Shown piece by piece: positions 42,909-52,152 of a DNA stretch of 64,000 nucleotides. The position numbers were made by a program, and so were the translations under genes. Origin of the DNA: Gammaproteobacteria bacterium UBA2965. GTDB taxonomy: Bacteria; Pseudomonadota; Gammaproteobacteria; Pseudomonadales; Azotimanducaceae. Under the pieces are notes generated by a model that ran no database searches, was not told the origin of the DNA, and saw nothing but the letters and a program-made list of their open reading frames with translations. Position 1 is the first letter of the stretch. Every line of letters begins with the position of its first letter. The stretch is taken from contig DEBD01000037.1 of assembly GCA_002348385.1 (NCBI GenBank), forward strand, positions 131,777-195,776. The letters run 5' to 3'.

Positions 42909-44240
42909 TCAGCGACCCGCCAATTGCGCCCTAATCTCCGTGTGCCGCGCCCGGGTGATAGGGTAGCCGATGATGAGCGCGGCAGACGCTAGGTAAAAGA
43001 GCACCGGTACCAACGCAAACCAGGCACGCAAAGAGAAGAGCTGCTCCGACTCGTTCACGATAGTGGGATCGAATCCCAGATAAGCCAGCGCCGGAAGCGA
43101 TATCCCAACCCCCAGCGCGCCCACCATCTTGGTTGCCGTCGACCAGGCCGCGAAAAACAGGCCTGCGCGGTCCTCGCCGCTCTCCAGCGCGTCCAAATCG
43201 ATCACGTCTGCCTTCATGGACGTGGGCACTACGGCCATGTTGCCGCCGCCGATGCCCACCACGAACAGAAAAAACGCGGCCAGCCACGCATCTCCCGCAC
43301 CCAGCCAGAGAAACTGAGGAAACATAAGCCCCATGAGGCTGATGGAGCACAGCCAGGTGATGTGCTTGTCGGTTTTCTGCGCCAGCCAGACCCAGAAGGG
43401 AATGCCCAGCAGATTACCCGCGTAGTAACCGAGCACCACACGGGGTGCGGCAGTGGGATCTTCGATCACATGGGAGATGAAGATCACGAATAGCGGCGCG
43501 GACAACGCCACTGCCAGGGAACTCAGAACGAAGGCGAACAGCAACCGCCGAAACGGACCATTGCTCCACATGATCTTCAGCCCGGCGATGATGTTCATCT
43601 GGGCGGGCACGAAGTCTTTGCGCTCCGGCACCGCTACCAACGCAGGCACCACCATCAGGGGTGTAAGCAACAGCACGCCGATACCGATCATATAGATCAT
43701 CTCGCCGCTGCGTCCGCCCCATCCGAACAGTTCCTGACTGGCCGCCGGTATGGCGATGGCGATCAGGGTGCCAAGCAGTCCGGCCGTGGTGCGCCAACCG
43801 GTAACCCGGGTTCGCTCCGTATATGAAGACGATAGCTCCGCACCCCAGGCGAAATAGGGAATGTTGAATAGCGTCCAGCCAAACCACAGCACCATGATCC
43901 AGATCAGCAGATAAGTCTCGTCTACGCCTTCCGGCGGGAAGAACAGGTAGTAGATGGAGACCATGACGATGGGCACCGACGCGATGATCCAGGGTTTGCG
44001 CCGCCCGATGGGGCTGCGGGTGCGGTCGGTGAAATATCCGATTAACGGGTCCGTCACCACGTCCCAGAAGCGCGACAGCATCAGAATGGCGCCCACCGCC
44101 GCCATTCCAAGGCCCAGATCCTGGGTGTAGAACGCCGGAATGAACAGGCTCACCGGCGTGCTCGCCATGGACATGGGAAACTCGGCCGCGCTGTATGAGA
44201 ACAGCTTGCCGCGCGGCAGCTTGGTCTGGGCTTCCGCCAC
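42909..44240 (-). CDS. MFS transporter, GPH family
   Basis: A 443-residue carrier of the GPH family. FIPAFYTQDLGLGMAAVGAI, SRFWDVVTDPLIGYFTDRTR and IGRRKPWI are the typical loop 2-3 signature, and around 12 hydrophobic helices follow. It is more similar by eye to the carrier at 17110 than to the one at 40595. The VOC gene at 44246 lies immediately upstream with a 5-bp gap, so transport and a VOC enzyme are linked. The 231 bp beyond its stop (42678-42908) contain no convincing gene. Confidence 0.88.
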   Translation of the reverse strand: MAEAQTKLPRGKLFSYSAAEFPMSMASTPVSLFIPAFYTQDLGLGMAAVGAILMLSRFWDVVTDPLIGYFTDRTRSPIGRRKPWIIASVPIVMVSIYYLFFPPEGVDETYLLIWIMVLWFGWTLFNIPYFAWGAELSSSYTERTRVTGWRTTAGLLGTLIAIAIPAASQELFGWGGRSGEMIYMIGIGVLLLTPLMVVPALVAVPERKDFVPAQMNIIAGLKIMWSNGPFRRLLFAFVLSSLAVALSAPLFVIFISHVIEDPTAAPRVVLGYYAGNLLGIPFWVWLAQKTDKHITWLCSISLMGLMFPQFLWLGAGDAWLAAFFLFVVGIGGGNMAVVPTSMKADVIDLDALESGEDRAGLFFAAWSTATKMVGALGVGISLPALAYLGFDPTIVNESEQLFSLRAWFALVPVLFYLASAALIIGYPITRARHTEIRAQLAGR

Positions 44241-44245
44241 GATGC

Positions 44246-44683
44246 CTAGCCGACTTCAACCAGCTCGATGATGTTACCTTCCGGATCGGCAAAGAAGCAC
44301 AGCCGTAGCGGCCGTTCGGGATCAATGAGCGTGCGGTCGGAGCGCAAGGTCGCTCCCTTGGCTTCCGCCGCCGCCAGGGTGTCGTGCAGATCACTGCAGT
44401 AAAAGGTCAGGTAGCCAATCCCCCCGCGAGTAGCCAGGTGCTGCCCCGCCTGGTGGGGTTGCGGAGCCGCCGGGGGCTGCATCAGCTTGATGATCTCTCC
44501 CCCGGGGGTCTCCAACCATACGTTCACGTACCCGTCCGGCGCCACCGCGAGCTGGTTGCTGAGCTGCGCCGGAATATCGGCCCGACGGGATTCCTTGCAG
44601 CCCAGCACGCTGCAGTAGAAATCCAACATGGCATCCAGGTCGGTAACCGGAATACCGCACTCCATGGGCTGTGTTTGTTGCAT
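44246..44683 (-). CDS. VOC family protein
   Basis: A 145-residue VOC domain. MQQTQPMECGIPVTDLDAML starts the first beta-alpha-beta unit, GGIGYLTFYCSDLHDTLAAA the second, and RLCFFADPEGNIIELVEV has the C-terminal metal Glu. It resembles methylmalonyl-CoA epimerase or extradiol-type VOC proteins without a decisive match. It is 5 bp upstream of the GPH carrier. The divergent gene on the other side is a methyltransferase. Confidence 0.87.
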   Translation of the reverse strand: MQQTQPMECGIPVTDLDAMLDFYCSVLGCKESRRADIPAQLSNQLAVAPDGYVNVWLETPGGEIIKLMQPPAAPQPHQAGQHLATRGGIGYLTFYCSDLHDTLAAAEAKGATLRSDRTLIDPERPLRLCFFADPEGNIIELVEVG

Positions 44684-44835
44684 CTGAAATCCCCCGTTAA
44701 ATACAAATCGTTAGCTCTGGCGAAGCGCAGGCATGTCCTGGATGCTGGACACCTCGCTGGCCCCAAATGGCCGCTCGATGAACCTAGCATGCTACATTAT
44801 AAGTCCAGTTCGACAGCATCAATGTTGGATTGCCC

Positions 44836-45549
44836 ATGCAGATAGAAGGGCCTCCCTCACAGCCCATTCGCGAAGAATTCGACGTGCTCTCGGAGCTCGT
44901 GCCGTTGGACGGCGCGCGGATTCTTGAGCTGGGTTGCGGTGCGGCGGAGAAGACGCGTCAGATCGCGGAGACATTCCCCCGCTGCCAGATCGTTGCGTCA
45001 GAGGTGGATCAGATTCAGCAAGGCGAGAACCTCCTCATCGACGACCTGCCCAACGTGTCGTTTCAATCCTTCGGTGCCGAGAGCATCGACGCGGCTGACC
45101 AAAGCTTTGACGCAGTATTGATGTTCAAATCTCTTCACCACGTACCCGTTGAGGCGATGGACGCCGCACTCGATGAGATTGTTCGCGTATTGAAGCCTAA
45201 GGGACTCGCCTATATTTCCGAACCCGTATTCGCCGGCGCCTTCAACGAGATCGTGCGTCTATTTCACGATGAGTCAGAGGTGCGCAAGGCTGCGTTCGCG
45301 GCACTACGGCGGTGTGTAACCGCGAACAAACTGGCGCTTGCCGGCCAGCACTTCTTCTACAATAGACTCCGGCTCAAGTCGTTCGCTCAGTTCGAGCAAG
45401 GCGTGGTCAACGTCACCCACACCGACCACCAATTGAGCGCCGAGCTATTCGAGGAGGTGCGCGCGCGCTTCGAAGATCACGCCAGCGACCAGGGGTACCG
45501 TTTTGAGATTCCCAACCGGGTTGACCTCTTGAGGAAAGCGCCGCTCTAA
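44836..45549 (+). CDS. Class I SAM-dependent methyltransferase
   Basis: A 237-residue methyltransferase. Motif I is RILELGCGAAEKTRQIAETF, the acidic loop is IVASEVDQIQQGE, and motif post-II is SFDAVLMFKSLHHVP, followed by LKPKGLAYISEPVFAG. I prefer ATG 44836; an in-frame TTG lies two codons earlier. No strong SD is seen. Methyl acceptor unknown. The gene stands alone and faces the MDR gene at 45569, with 19 bp between the stops. Confidence 0.9.
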   Translation: MQIEGPPSQPIREEFDVLSELVPLDGARILELGCGAAEKTRQIAETFPRCQIVASEVDQIQQGENLLIDDLPNVSFQSFGAESIDAADQSFDAVLMFKSLHHVPVEAMDAALDEIVRVLKPKGLAYISEPVFAGAFNEIVRLFHDESEVRKAAFAALRRCVTANKLALAGQHFFYNRLRLKSFAQFEQGVVNVTHTDHQLSAELFEEVRARFEDHASDQGYRFEIPNRVDLLRKAPL

Positions 45550-45568
45550 TGCGGCAAACGGTTGTGTC

Positions 45569-46576
45569 CTACAGCTTCAACAACTGCTTTCCGAAGTTCT
45601 GACCAGAAAACAAACGCATCAATGTAGTCGGCGCATTCTCGAAGCCGTGTTGAATATCTTCCTTGTAGACAATTCGGCCAGCGCGAATCCATTCCTCCAT
45701 CCGCGCCAGCGCCGCGGCATGCTCGCTTTCGTAGCCGCTCAGCAAGAACCCTTGAATAGTCGCTTGCCGGAATACGATGTTGAAGTAGTTGGCCGGCCCC
45801 GGCGGCAGAGTTTCCTGCTCGTAGCGGGAGATGCCGCCACAGATGACAATTCGTGCGTGGGGCGCAATGCGCGTGAGCGCGTCATTGAGTACATCGCCGC
45901 CCACATTGTCGAAAAACACATTGATCCCGGCGGGACACAGCTCCTTCAACCGGCCCTTGATGCTCTCGTTTTTGTAGTCGATGGCCGCATCAATGCCTGC
46001 CTCTTCGACCAGCCAGGCACATTTCTTAGGACCGCCAGCAACACCTATCACCCGACAGCCAGCAATCTTGGCAATCTGACAAACCATCGATCCCACGGCA
46101 CCCGCAGCACCCGACACCACAACGGTGTCTCCCGGTTCCGGACGACCCACTTTCAGCAGGCCGAAGTAGGCTGTCAGCCCGGTGCTGCCGAGCGGTCCAA
46201 GCCGGGTCAGCATGAGGTCATCTTCCGGTAACACGGTGAGGGCGCTGCGCGGCATATCGGCAAACTCCTGCCAGCCCACATAGCCGAACACCTTGCTCCC
46301 CAAAGCCAGCTTGGCATCCTGCGACTCGATCACCTCGCCCATACCGCGGCCGATCATCACATCGCCGATCTTGGCACCACCGGAGTAACCGGAGATGTTT
46401 TCGAGCTTACCCTTCTGCGAAGGCTCAAAACTGAGGTATTCCACCTTCACGCGGACGCGCCCTTTCTCCAGTGGGCCCAACTCCACCTCGTTCAGCGCAA
46501 AGTCGGATGGCTCAAGGGCCCGTCCGCGGGGACTTCCATTGATCACCCATTGTCGATTGATGGAACGCTCAGACAT
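45569..46576 (-). CDS. NADP-dependent medium-chain oxidoreductase (alkenal/one reductase type)
   Basis: A 335-residue zinc-independent MDR enzyme. LSFEPSQKGKLENISGYSGG is a variant of the family N-terminal region, DTVVVSGAAGAVGSMVCQIA is the NADP-binding loop (AxxGxxG-like), VIGVAGGPKKCAWLVEEAG follows, and INVFFDNVGGDVLND is the conserved strand. It reduces alpha,beta-unsaturated ketones or aldehydes with NADPH. The gene is monocistronic by its wide flanking gaps. Confidence 0.92.
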   Translation of the reverse strand: MSERSINRQWVINGSPRGRALEPSDFALNEVELGPLEKGRVRVKVEYLSFEPSQKGKLENISGYSGGAKIGDVMIGRGMGEVIESQDAKLALGSKVFGYVGWQEFADMPRSALTVLPEDDLMLTRLGPLGSTGLTAYFGLLKVGRPEPGDTVVVSGAAGAVGSMVCQIAKIAGCRVIGVAGGPKKCAWLVEEAGIDAAIDYKNESIKGRLKELCPAGINVFFDNVGGDVLNDALTRIAPHARIVICGGISRYEQETLPPGPANYFNIVFRQATIQGFLLSGYESEHAAALARMEEWIRAGRIVYKEDIQHGFENAPTTLMRLFSGQNFGKQLLKL

Positions 46577-46716
46577 CTATCCTCCAGATTTCTTGCCGGG
46601 CTTTTGCGGGAGCACACGCAGACCCGGAGCCAATCGGCCCGCAGTCGCTCGCCAGTGGCTACTTTAGCGCCCAGATGGCTCATGTATGTGGACGCCATCA
46701 ACTCCGTTTTAGGGTA

Positions 46717-47565
46717 CTAGTCGAAGCCTTCCTCCTTGAACGCGCCGTCGCGCCAAGCCAGCGCGGCCTTCAGGCCGCCCCCTTCTCGGGCCGCGTTGCC
46801 GAAATCGCCCGCACCGGGACGCAGCCGCGAACTCAACGCGTGCCACTGCCAACCAGTCGCCAGGGCCGTGCGAAAGCCCATGATCTCGTATGCCTGGTTA
46901 ACCGAATGCTTGTTGGCTGCCAGCAAGTCTGGGGCAATCTGCGACATCGGCCGCAGTTCACGCATCACCTGCTCGTCTAGTTCGTCCGCAGGGAACGACT
47001 TGGCCACCCAGCCCATCTCGGCGGCCTCTTTACCGGTAACTGAGTTACCCGTGAGCTGCAGATATTTGGCTTGAGCCATGGACATCTTCCATGGAAAGTA
47101 CAAGGTATCCGGCGAGGTCATGCCTCGCATGGGCGGGTACCCGATGCGTGCATCGTCCGCCACGAAGGCGATGTCGGCCATGGAGAGAATCTCGGTGCCG
47201 CCGGCCACACAGTGACCGTGGGCCTTCACCACCACCGGCTTGAGTAGCTCCCACATGGTCATCCAGTCGCGCACACAGCTGCGCGCGAACTGATCGGTCC
47301 AGCTGTCGAAGTGCTCGGAACGGACCCAACCCTCCTTCTGGTAATCCTGCTCGGTAGGCGCCAGGTCGTAGCCCGAGCAGAACGACGAGCCTGCGCCCTC
47401 GATGAGCACCACGCTCACTGCGTCGTCCGCCTCTGCGGTTTTCAATGCGGACACGAACTCGTCTCGCATGCGAAACGACAGCGCGTTGCGCTTCTCCGGT
47501 ACGTTGAGCGTGATCCGGGCGATCCGGTCTTCTACTGAATAGAGTATCGAATGGTAGTCGGACAT
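46717..47565 (-). CDS. Enoyl-CoA hydratase/isomerase family protein
   Basis: A 282-residue crotonase beginning MSDYHSILYSVEDRIARITL. NVPEKRNALSFRMRDEF, the oxyanion strand EGAGSSFCSGYDLAPTEQ and KAHGHCVAGGTEILSMADIA are clear. RIGYPPMRGMTSPDTLYFPW replaces the region of the hydratase glutamates, as in the crotonase at 8278. The preferred ATG is at 47563-47565 after a GGGAGG SD. It is divergent from the MFS gene at 47712 and may act with the upstream CoA genes of the window. Confidence 0.88.
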   Translation of the reverse strand: MSDYHSILYSVEDRIARITLNVPEKRNALSFRMRDEFVSALKTAEADDAVSVVLIEGAGSSFCSGYDLAPTEQDYQKEGWVRSEHFDSWTDQFARSCVRDWMTMWELLKPVVVKAHGHCVAGGTEILSMADIAFVADDARIGYPPMRGMTSPDTLYFPWKMSMAQAKYLQLTGNSVTGKEAAEMGWVAKSFPADELDEQVMRELRPMSQIAPDLLAANKHSVNQAYEIMGFRTALATGWQWHALSSRLRPGAGDFGNAAREGGGLKAALAWRDGAFKEEGFD

Positions 47566-47711
47566 TTGTATGCATCCCTCCCTGTGAACGCCTGACATTA
47601 GCACACTGGCACCTCATTCCGCGCCGGCGACCGCTGCAGTGGTGATCGCAAATTTGTGCGGCTACGGCGTTTTCTGCGAGACTGCGCGCCCGCTTAATCA
47701 GCACGGCAACT

Positions 47712-48944
47712 GTGACGGAGCACACCCAGCAAACCAGACCCTGGACGGCATTCACCTACCGCGACTACCGCCTGTTGTGGACGGTGATGATGGCGTCTTC
47801 CATGGTGAACTGGATGCGCATTCTGGGTACCTCCCAGTGGCTATTGGACGTTACCGGATCCGCCGTACTGGTGGGTCTGATCGGCGTGGTGCAGCTGGTG
47901 GTGCAAATTCCCGCACTGCTCTGGGGCGGCGCACTGGCGGACCGCATGGATCGAAAACGCCTGATGCTGGTTTCCTACGGCGTAACGGCAGCGTCTCTGG
48001 TGGGGTTGGGACTTCTGGATCGCAGCGGCGCCCTGACACCGGCCATGGTTTACGCGGGTATCGCGGTCAGCGCGGCGGCGCACATGCTGGCAAGCCCCGC
48101 GCGCTCGGCACTCATCCCCATCGTCATCCCGGAGCGCCATCTGCTGATTGCGACTTCCACCGACACGGCCTCCGCCAATGCCGCCGCCATCATCGGTCCG
48201 CTGCTGTTTGCCGCCGTGGCCGTCAGCCTCGGCCTCGACGCGGTGTTTCTCATTGCCGGCGGCCTGGCTTTCGTTGCTGCGGTGCTACCTCCCACGATGC
48301 GGGCTGCCGGCGTGGCCGACGGCGGCAACAAAGGCGCCTCCATGCTGCACCAAACCCGTGAAGGGTTCAGCTACGTGGCCAAGCATCCCATCCTGCCGGG
48401 TCTCTTTCTCCTCGACATCGGTATCACCACGGCCTCCTTCTACCGGGAGATATTGCCCGTACTGGCGCTGGGATTGTTTGCCGGCGGCGCCACCGCCACC
48501 GGCATGCTAGGAGCCGCCAACTCCACCGGAGCCATCATCGGGTCGTTCGTTGCGCTGTTTTTTGCCGCTTACCGAGCCAAGGGTATGCTTGTGCTCTACG
48601 CCTCGTTCGCCTACGGATTCATTCTGTTCGGATTCGGTGCGGCCAACACGCTTTGGATGGGCATGCTCATGATCGGGCTGCTGGGCGCGGCAGACGCAGT
48701 CACCGTGGCCGTGCGGCAGACGACCGTGATGCTCACCACCCCGGATCACATGCGTGGTCGAGCGTTCGCTCTCATGATTCTGGCGGCTCAAACGGCAAAC
48801 AACATTGGCACCATCTGGGTGGGAGCATGGGCGGGTGCCATCGGCGCCGCCAATACCATGCTCCTCGGAGGCGTGATCTCGATATTAGCCACCGCATTGA
48901 TCTGGCGGCTGTGGCCGCAGATCCGACGGTTCCGATCTTCTTGA
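47712..48944 (+). CDS. MFS transporter, MFS_3/enterobactin-exporter-like
   Basis: A 410-residue, twelve-helix carrier from GTG 47712. AFTYRDYRLLWTVMMASSMV and SAVLVGLIGVVQLVVQIPAL open the first helices, LADRMDRKRLMLVSYG is motif A, and RGRAFALMILAAQTANNIG lies late in the second half. This layout is typical of drug or siderophore exporters of the MFS_3 type. The weak SD and the GTG start are not unusual. It ends facing the RND permease with 7 bp between stops. Confidence 0.87.
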   Translation: MTEHTQQTRPWTAFTYRDYRLLWTVMMASSMVNWMRILGTSQWLLDVTGSAVLVGLIGVVQLVVQIPALLWGGALADRMDRKRLMLVSYGVTAASLVGLGLLDRSGALTPAMVYAGIAVSAAAHMLASPARSALIPIVIPERHLLIATSTDTASANAAAIIGPLLFAAVAVSLGLDAVFLIAGGLAFVAAVLPPTMRAAGVADGGNKGASMLHQTREGFSYVAKHPILPGLFLLDIGITTASFYREILPVLALGLFAGGATATGMLGAANSTGAIIGSFVALFFAAYRAKGMLVLYASFAYGFILFGFGAANTLWMGMLMIGLLGAADAVTVAVRQTTVMLTTPDHMRGRAFALMILAAQTANNIGTIWVGAWAGAIGAANTMLLGGVISILATALIWRLWPQIRRFRSS

Positions 48945-48951
48945 GCCCCGC

Positions 48952-51900
48952 TCAGCCGCCGTCGGCCCCCACGGCGATCACCTCATCTCCCCGCGCGGCG
49001 CGACGCCGACGCAGATAGGCGAACCAGTCTTCCATGATCATATAGAGGGAAGGAATCAGCAGCAGCGTAATGAAAGTGGCGAACAGGACACCGAACGCCA
49101 GCGATACTGCAACCGGCACGATGAACCCGGTCGCCATGCTAGCGGTCGCGATCAATGGCAACAAGCCAAGGAACGTAGTCACAGAGGTCAGCAGTATGGG
49201 ACGAAACCGGACCACACCGGCCATGGTGACTGCATCGAGCAGCCCAATGCCTTCCCGCCGCTGGCGATTGACGTAGTCCACCAGCACAAGGCTGGAGTTC
49301 ACCACCACGCCGGACAGCGCCACCATGCCGATGATGGACGGGAATACCAACTTAAACCCGGTGACGTAGTGACCGAGAATCGCACCCACCGCGCCGAACG
49401 GGATGACGCTCATAATCACCAGGGGTTGGATGTAGGATTTAAGCGGGATCGCCAGTAGCGCGTAGATAATCAGAAGCGCCAGCGGCAACAGCATGAGCAG
49501 CCCCTGCATGGACTTCAGGCGCTCCTCCAACTCACCCGACACGCTAGAGCGCAGGCCGGGATACTTCGCAAATAGCCGCGGCAGGATTTCCATCTGCACG
49601 GTCTGGGCAATCTCTTCAGGCTGCGCCACCGAGCGATCGATGTCTCCCGTGACGGTCACCACCCGCCGGCGGTCATAGCGCGAGATATTGCTGTAGCCCC
49701 TTCCCAGCGACACCTCCGCTACGCTGGCAAAGGGCACCTCGGTGCCGTTGCGTGTGCGAATTCGCATGTCTTCCAGATCACCCAGCGAGCGTCGCTCGGA
49801 TTCCGGATAACGAACCATGACCCGCACGTCATCCGTGCCGCGCTGGATTCGTTGGGCCTGCTCGCCATAAAAGGCCTGGCGCACCTGGTATCCCAGATCA
49901 TTGAGGGTGAGCCCCAGCGTCTTGGCCTCAGGCTTGATCGCGAGCTTCACTTCTTGCTTGCCCGCGCGAAAAGAGTCCGCAACATCGAACACACCATCAA
50001 AGCGACTGAGCTCCGCCCGCAATTCCGCCGCCGCCATACGCAAGTCTTCGACGTTACGCGCGGTAAGCTGAAACGACAGCGGCTTGCCGAAGCTGAATGC
50101 GTCCGCGGTAAAGGTGAGCTCCACGGCATCGGTAACCGAACCAGTAAGCTCGCGCCAGCGATTCGCCAGTTCCTTGGTGCTCATCCCGCCCCGCTCGCCG
50201 GGCGGCGCGAATTCAATGGCAACCTCGGCATAGTGCGAGACACCGGCGTTGGCGCCGACGAAACCAGGACCCCCACCCCGCCCCACCCAGGTGCCGACGG
50301 AGGTCAGCACATGCTTCATCGCCGGCGGATCGTCAGCATCCAGCTGACCCTGCACCTCTTCACCCAGCAAACGTGCACCCCGCTCGATACGCTTGGTTGC
50401 CTCTACGGTCCGCTCAACGGCCACGCCTTCCGGCATGGTGAGAGACGCAAAGATGTGGTTGCCTTCAACAGACGGGAAAAATCCGAACACAATGCGCCCC
50501 GACATGACCATCCCCATGGTCACAAACAGCACCGCCAATCCGCACATCAATGTGAGGTAGCGCCACTCGACGCAACGCAATAGGAACGGCCGATAGCGGT
50601 CACTGGCGAAGTGCTCAAGCCCGAGCGCCAAGCGCTCCTGCAGGGCGGTCCAGCGGGCCACGAAAGCGTTGGGTTCGCCCGCACTAGACGCCTTTCTGTG
50701 GGCCAGATGGGAAGGCAGGATCAGCTGCGACTCCACCAGGCTGAATACCAGGCAGACAACCACAACGAAGCCTACGATCAGGAAGATTCCCCCAAGGCGA
50801 CCGGCGCCCAACAGCAATGGGATGAATGCGGCTACGGAGGTGAGCACGCCGAATATGACCGGCAGCACCACCTCATGAGTGCCAGCTATGGCCGCGTGCT
50901 CCTGGCTCTCAGCACTGCGCTCATGAGCGTAGATCCGCTCGCCCACCACGATGGCATCGTCCACCACGATGCCAAGGGCAAGCAGAAAGCCCACCACCGA
51001 CATGGAGTTGATGGAAAGCCCCGCGATGGGAAACAGGATGGCAGGCGCCAGCAGCGCCACCAGAATGCCCACCGCCACCCAGAAAGCGAGCCGAAAGCGC
51101 AGGAACACCGTAAGCACGATGAGCACCAGAAGCAGTCCGCCCGCCGCATTGCCTACCAGAGCATCCAGGCGCGTACGCAACTCCTCCGAGCCATCGAGCC
51201 AGATGGTCATGTGAATGCCGTCCGGCAGCACGCGTTGCTTCTCTGCCATATACGCTTTCACACGCTCAGCAATATCGATCAGATCTTCCTCGCCCACGCG
51301 AAACACCCGAATCATCACCGCGGGCTCGCCGTCGAAACGTACGCGAAGGTCGCCTTCCTGAAAGCCGTCGACGATATTGGCGATCTCGCTCAGCAACAGA
51401 TTCGTGCCGTCTGCCCGAGTGAGCACCACGATGTCTTCGAACTCCTGCCCCCGATAGGCCTGGCCCTTGGTGCGCAGGAGAATCTCGCCACCCCGGGTTT
51501 TGATAGAGCCGCCCGGCATGTCCAATGAAGATCGGCGGATGGCGTCGGCCACCTGGCCCAACGTGAGGTCGTGGCGCCGAAGAGTTTGCTCCGAGACCTC
51601 CACCGAGATCTCGAATGGCCTCGTGTAGTCAAGCTCTACCTGTGAAACGTTTTCCAGGGCGGCAATGTCCTCACGCACCTCCTGACCAATAAGCTTCAGC
51701 GTGTACTCATCGGCGTTGCCGTGAATGGCAATGTCCAATACCGTGTTGCGAAATATCAGGGCCGACACGATGGGTTTTTCGGTCTCTACCGGCAGCGTAA
51801 TGATGCCGTCCACCTTGGACTTGATGTCGTTCAGCGCCCGGTTGGTGTCGTAGGACTCTTCCAGCGTCACCGACATGGAGCACATGCCTTCCGCCGCGGT

Positions 51901-52152
51901 GGTGTTGATGTGCTGAATCCCCTCGGAGCCTTCTATGGCTTCTTCCACCCGGATGCAGACGCCCTCCTCCACCTCCACAGGAGCAGCCCCAAGATAGGGC
52001 ACCGAGATTCGAATGATCTTCGGATCGATGTTGGGAAAATCTTCCTGGTGGCGTGTCGCCAGCGACCCTAAGCCCCCGATGATCAGCACCCACATGAGCA
52101 GGTTCGCTGCGACAGGGTTCCTCACAAACCAGGCAATGGGGCCACTGCCCAC
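48952..52152 (-). CDS. RND efflux transporter permease subunit (AcrB/HAE family)
   Basis: A 1066-residue inner-membrane pump, normal length for the family. WFVRNPVAANLLMWVLIIG is TM1; MSVVGFLLALGIVVDDAIVV in TM4 carries the proton-relay Asp pair; GMVALSGVVVNSSLVLVDYV and FRPILLTSVTTFLGLLPLI are from the second half. Two large periplasmic loops follow TM1 and TM7. The GTG start at 52152 shares one base with the TAG of the adaptor gene. It expels hydrophobic compounds together with the adaptor; an outer-membrane channel is not encoded here. Confidence 0.94.
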   Translation of the reverse strand: MGSGPIAWFVRNPVAANLLMWVLIIGGLGSLATRHQEDFPNIDPKIIRISVPYLGAAPVEVEEGVCIRVEEAIEGSEGIQHINTTAAEGMCSMSVTLEESYDTNRALNDIKSKVDGIITLPVETEKPIVSALIFRNTVLDIAIHGNADEYTLKLIGQEVREDIAALENVSQVELDYTRPFEISVEVSEQTLRRHDLTLGQVADAIRRSSLDMPGGSIKTRGGEILLRTKGQAYRGQEFEDIVVLTRADGTNLLLSEIANIVDGFQEGDLRVRFDGEPAVMIRVFRVGEEDLIDIAERVKAYMAEKQRVLPDGIHMTIWLDGSEELRTRLDALVGNAAGGLLLVLIVLTVFLRFRLAFWVAVGILVALLAPAILFPIAGLSINSMSVVGFLLALGIVVDDAIVVGERIYAHERSAESQEHAAIAGTHEVVLPVIFGVLTSVAAFIPLLLGAGRLGGIFLIVGFVVVVCLVFSLVESQLILPSHLAHRKASSAGEPNAFVARWTALQERLALGLEHFASDRYRPFLLRCVEWRYLTLMCGLAVLFVTMGMVMSGRIVFGFFPSVEGNHIFASLTMPEGVAVERTVEATKRIERGARLLGEEVQGQLDADDPPAMKHVLTSVGTWVGRGGGPGFVGANAGVSHYAEVAIEFAPPGERGGMSTKELANRWRELTGSVTDAVELTFTADAFSFGKPLSFQLTARNVEDLRMAAAELRAELSRFDGVFDVADSFRAGKQEVKLAIKPEAKTLGLTLNDLGYQVRQAFYGEQAQRIQRGTDDVRVMVRYPESERRSLGDLEDMRIRTRNGTEVPFASVAEVSLGRGYSNISRYDRRRVVTVTGDIDRSVAQPEEIAQTVQMEILPRLFAKYPGLRSSVSGELEERLKSMQGLLMLLPLALLIIYALLAIPLKSYIQPLVIMSVIPFGAVGAILGHYVTGFKLVFPSIIGMVALSGVVVNSSLVLVDYVNRQRREGIGLLDAVTMAGVVRFRPILLTSVTTFLGLLPLIATASMATGFIVPVAVSLAFGVLFATFITLLLIPSLYMIMEDWFAYLRRRRAARGDEVIAVGADGG

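Noticed and set aside
44785..44794. TAGCATGCTA palindrome before the methyltransferase
   Set aside because: A 10-base palindrome is expected by chance in a window of this size and no second element supports it.
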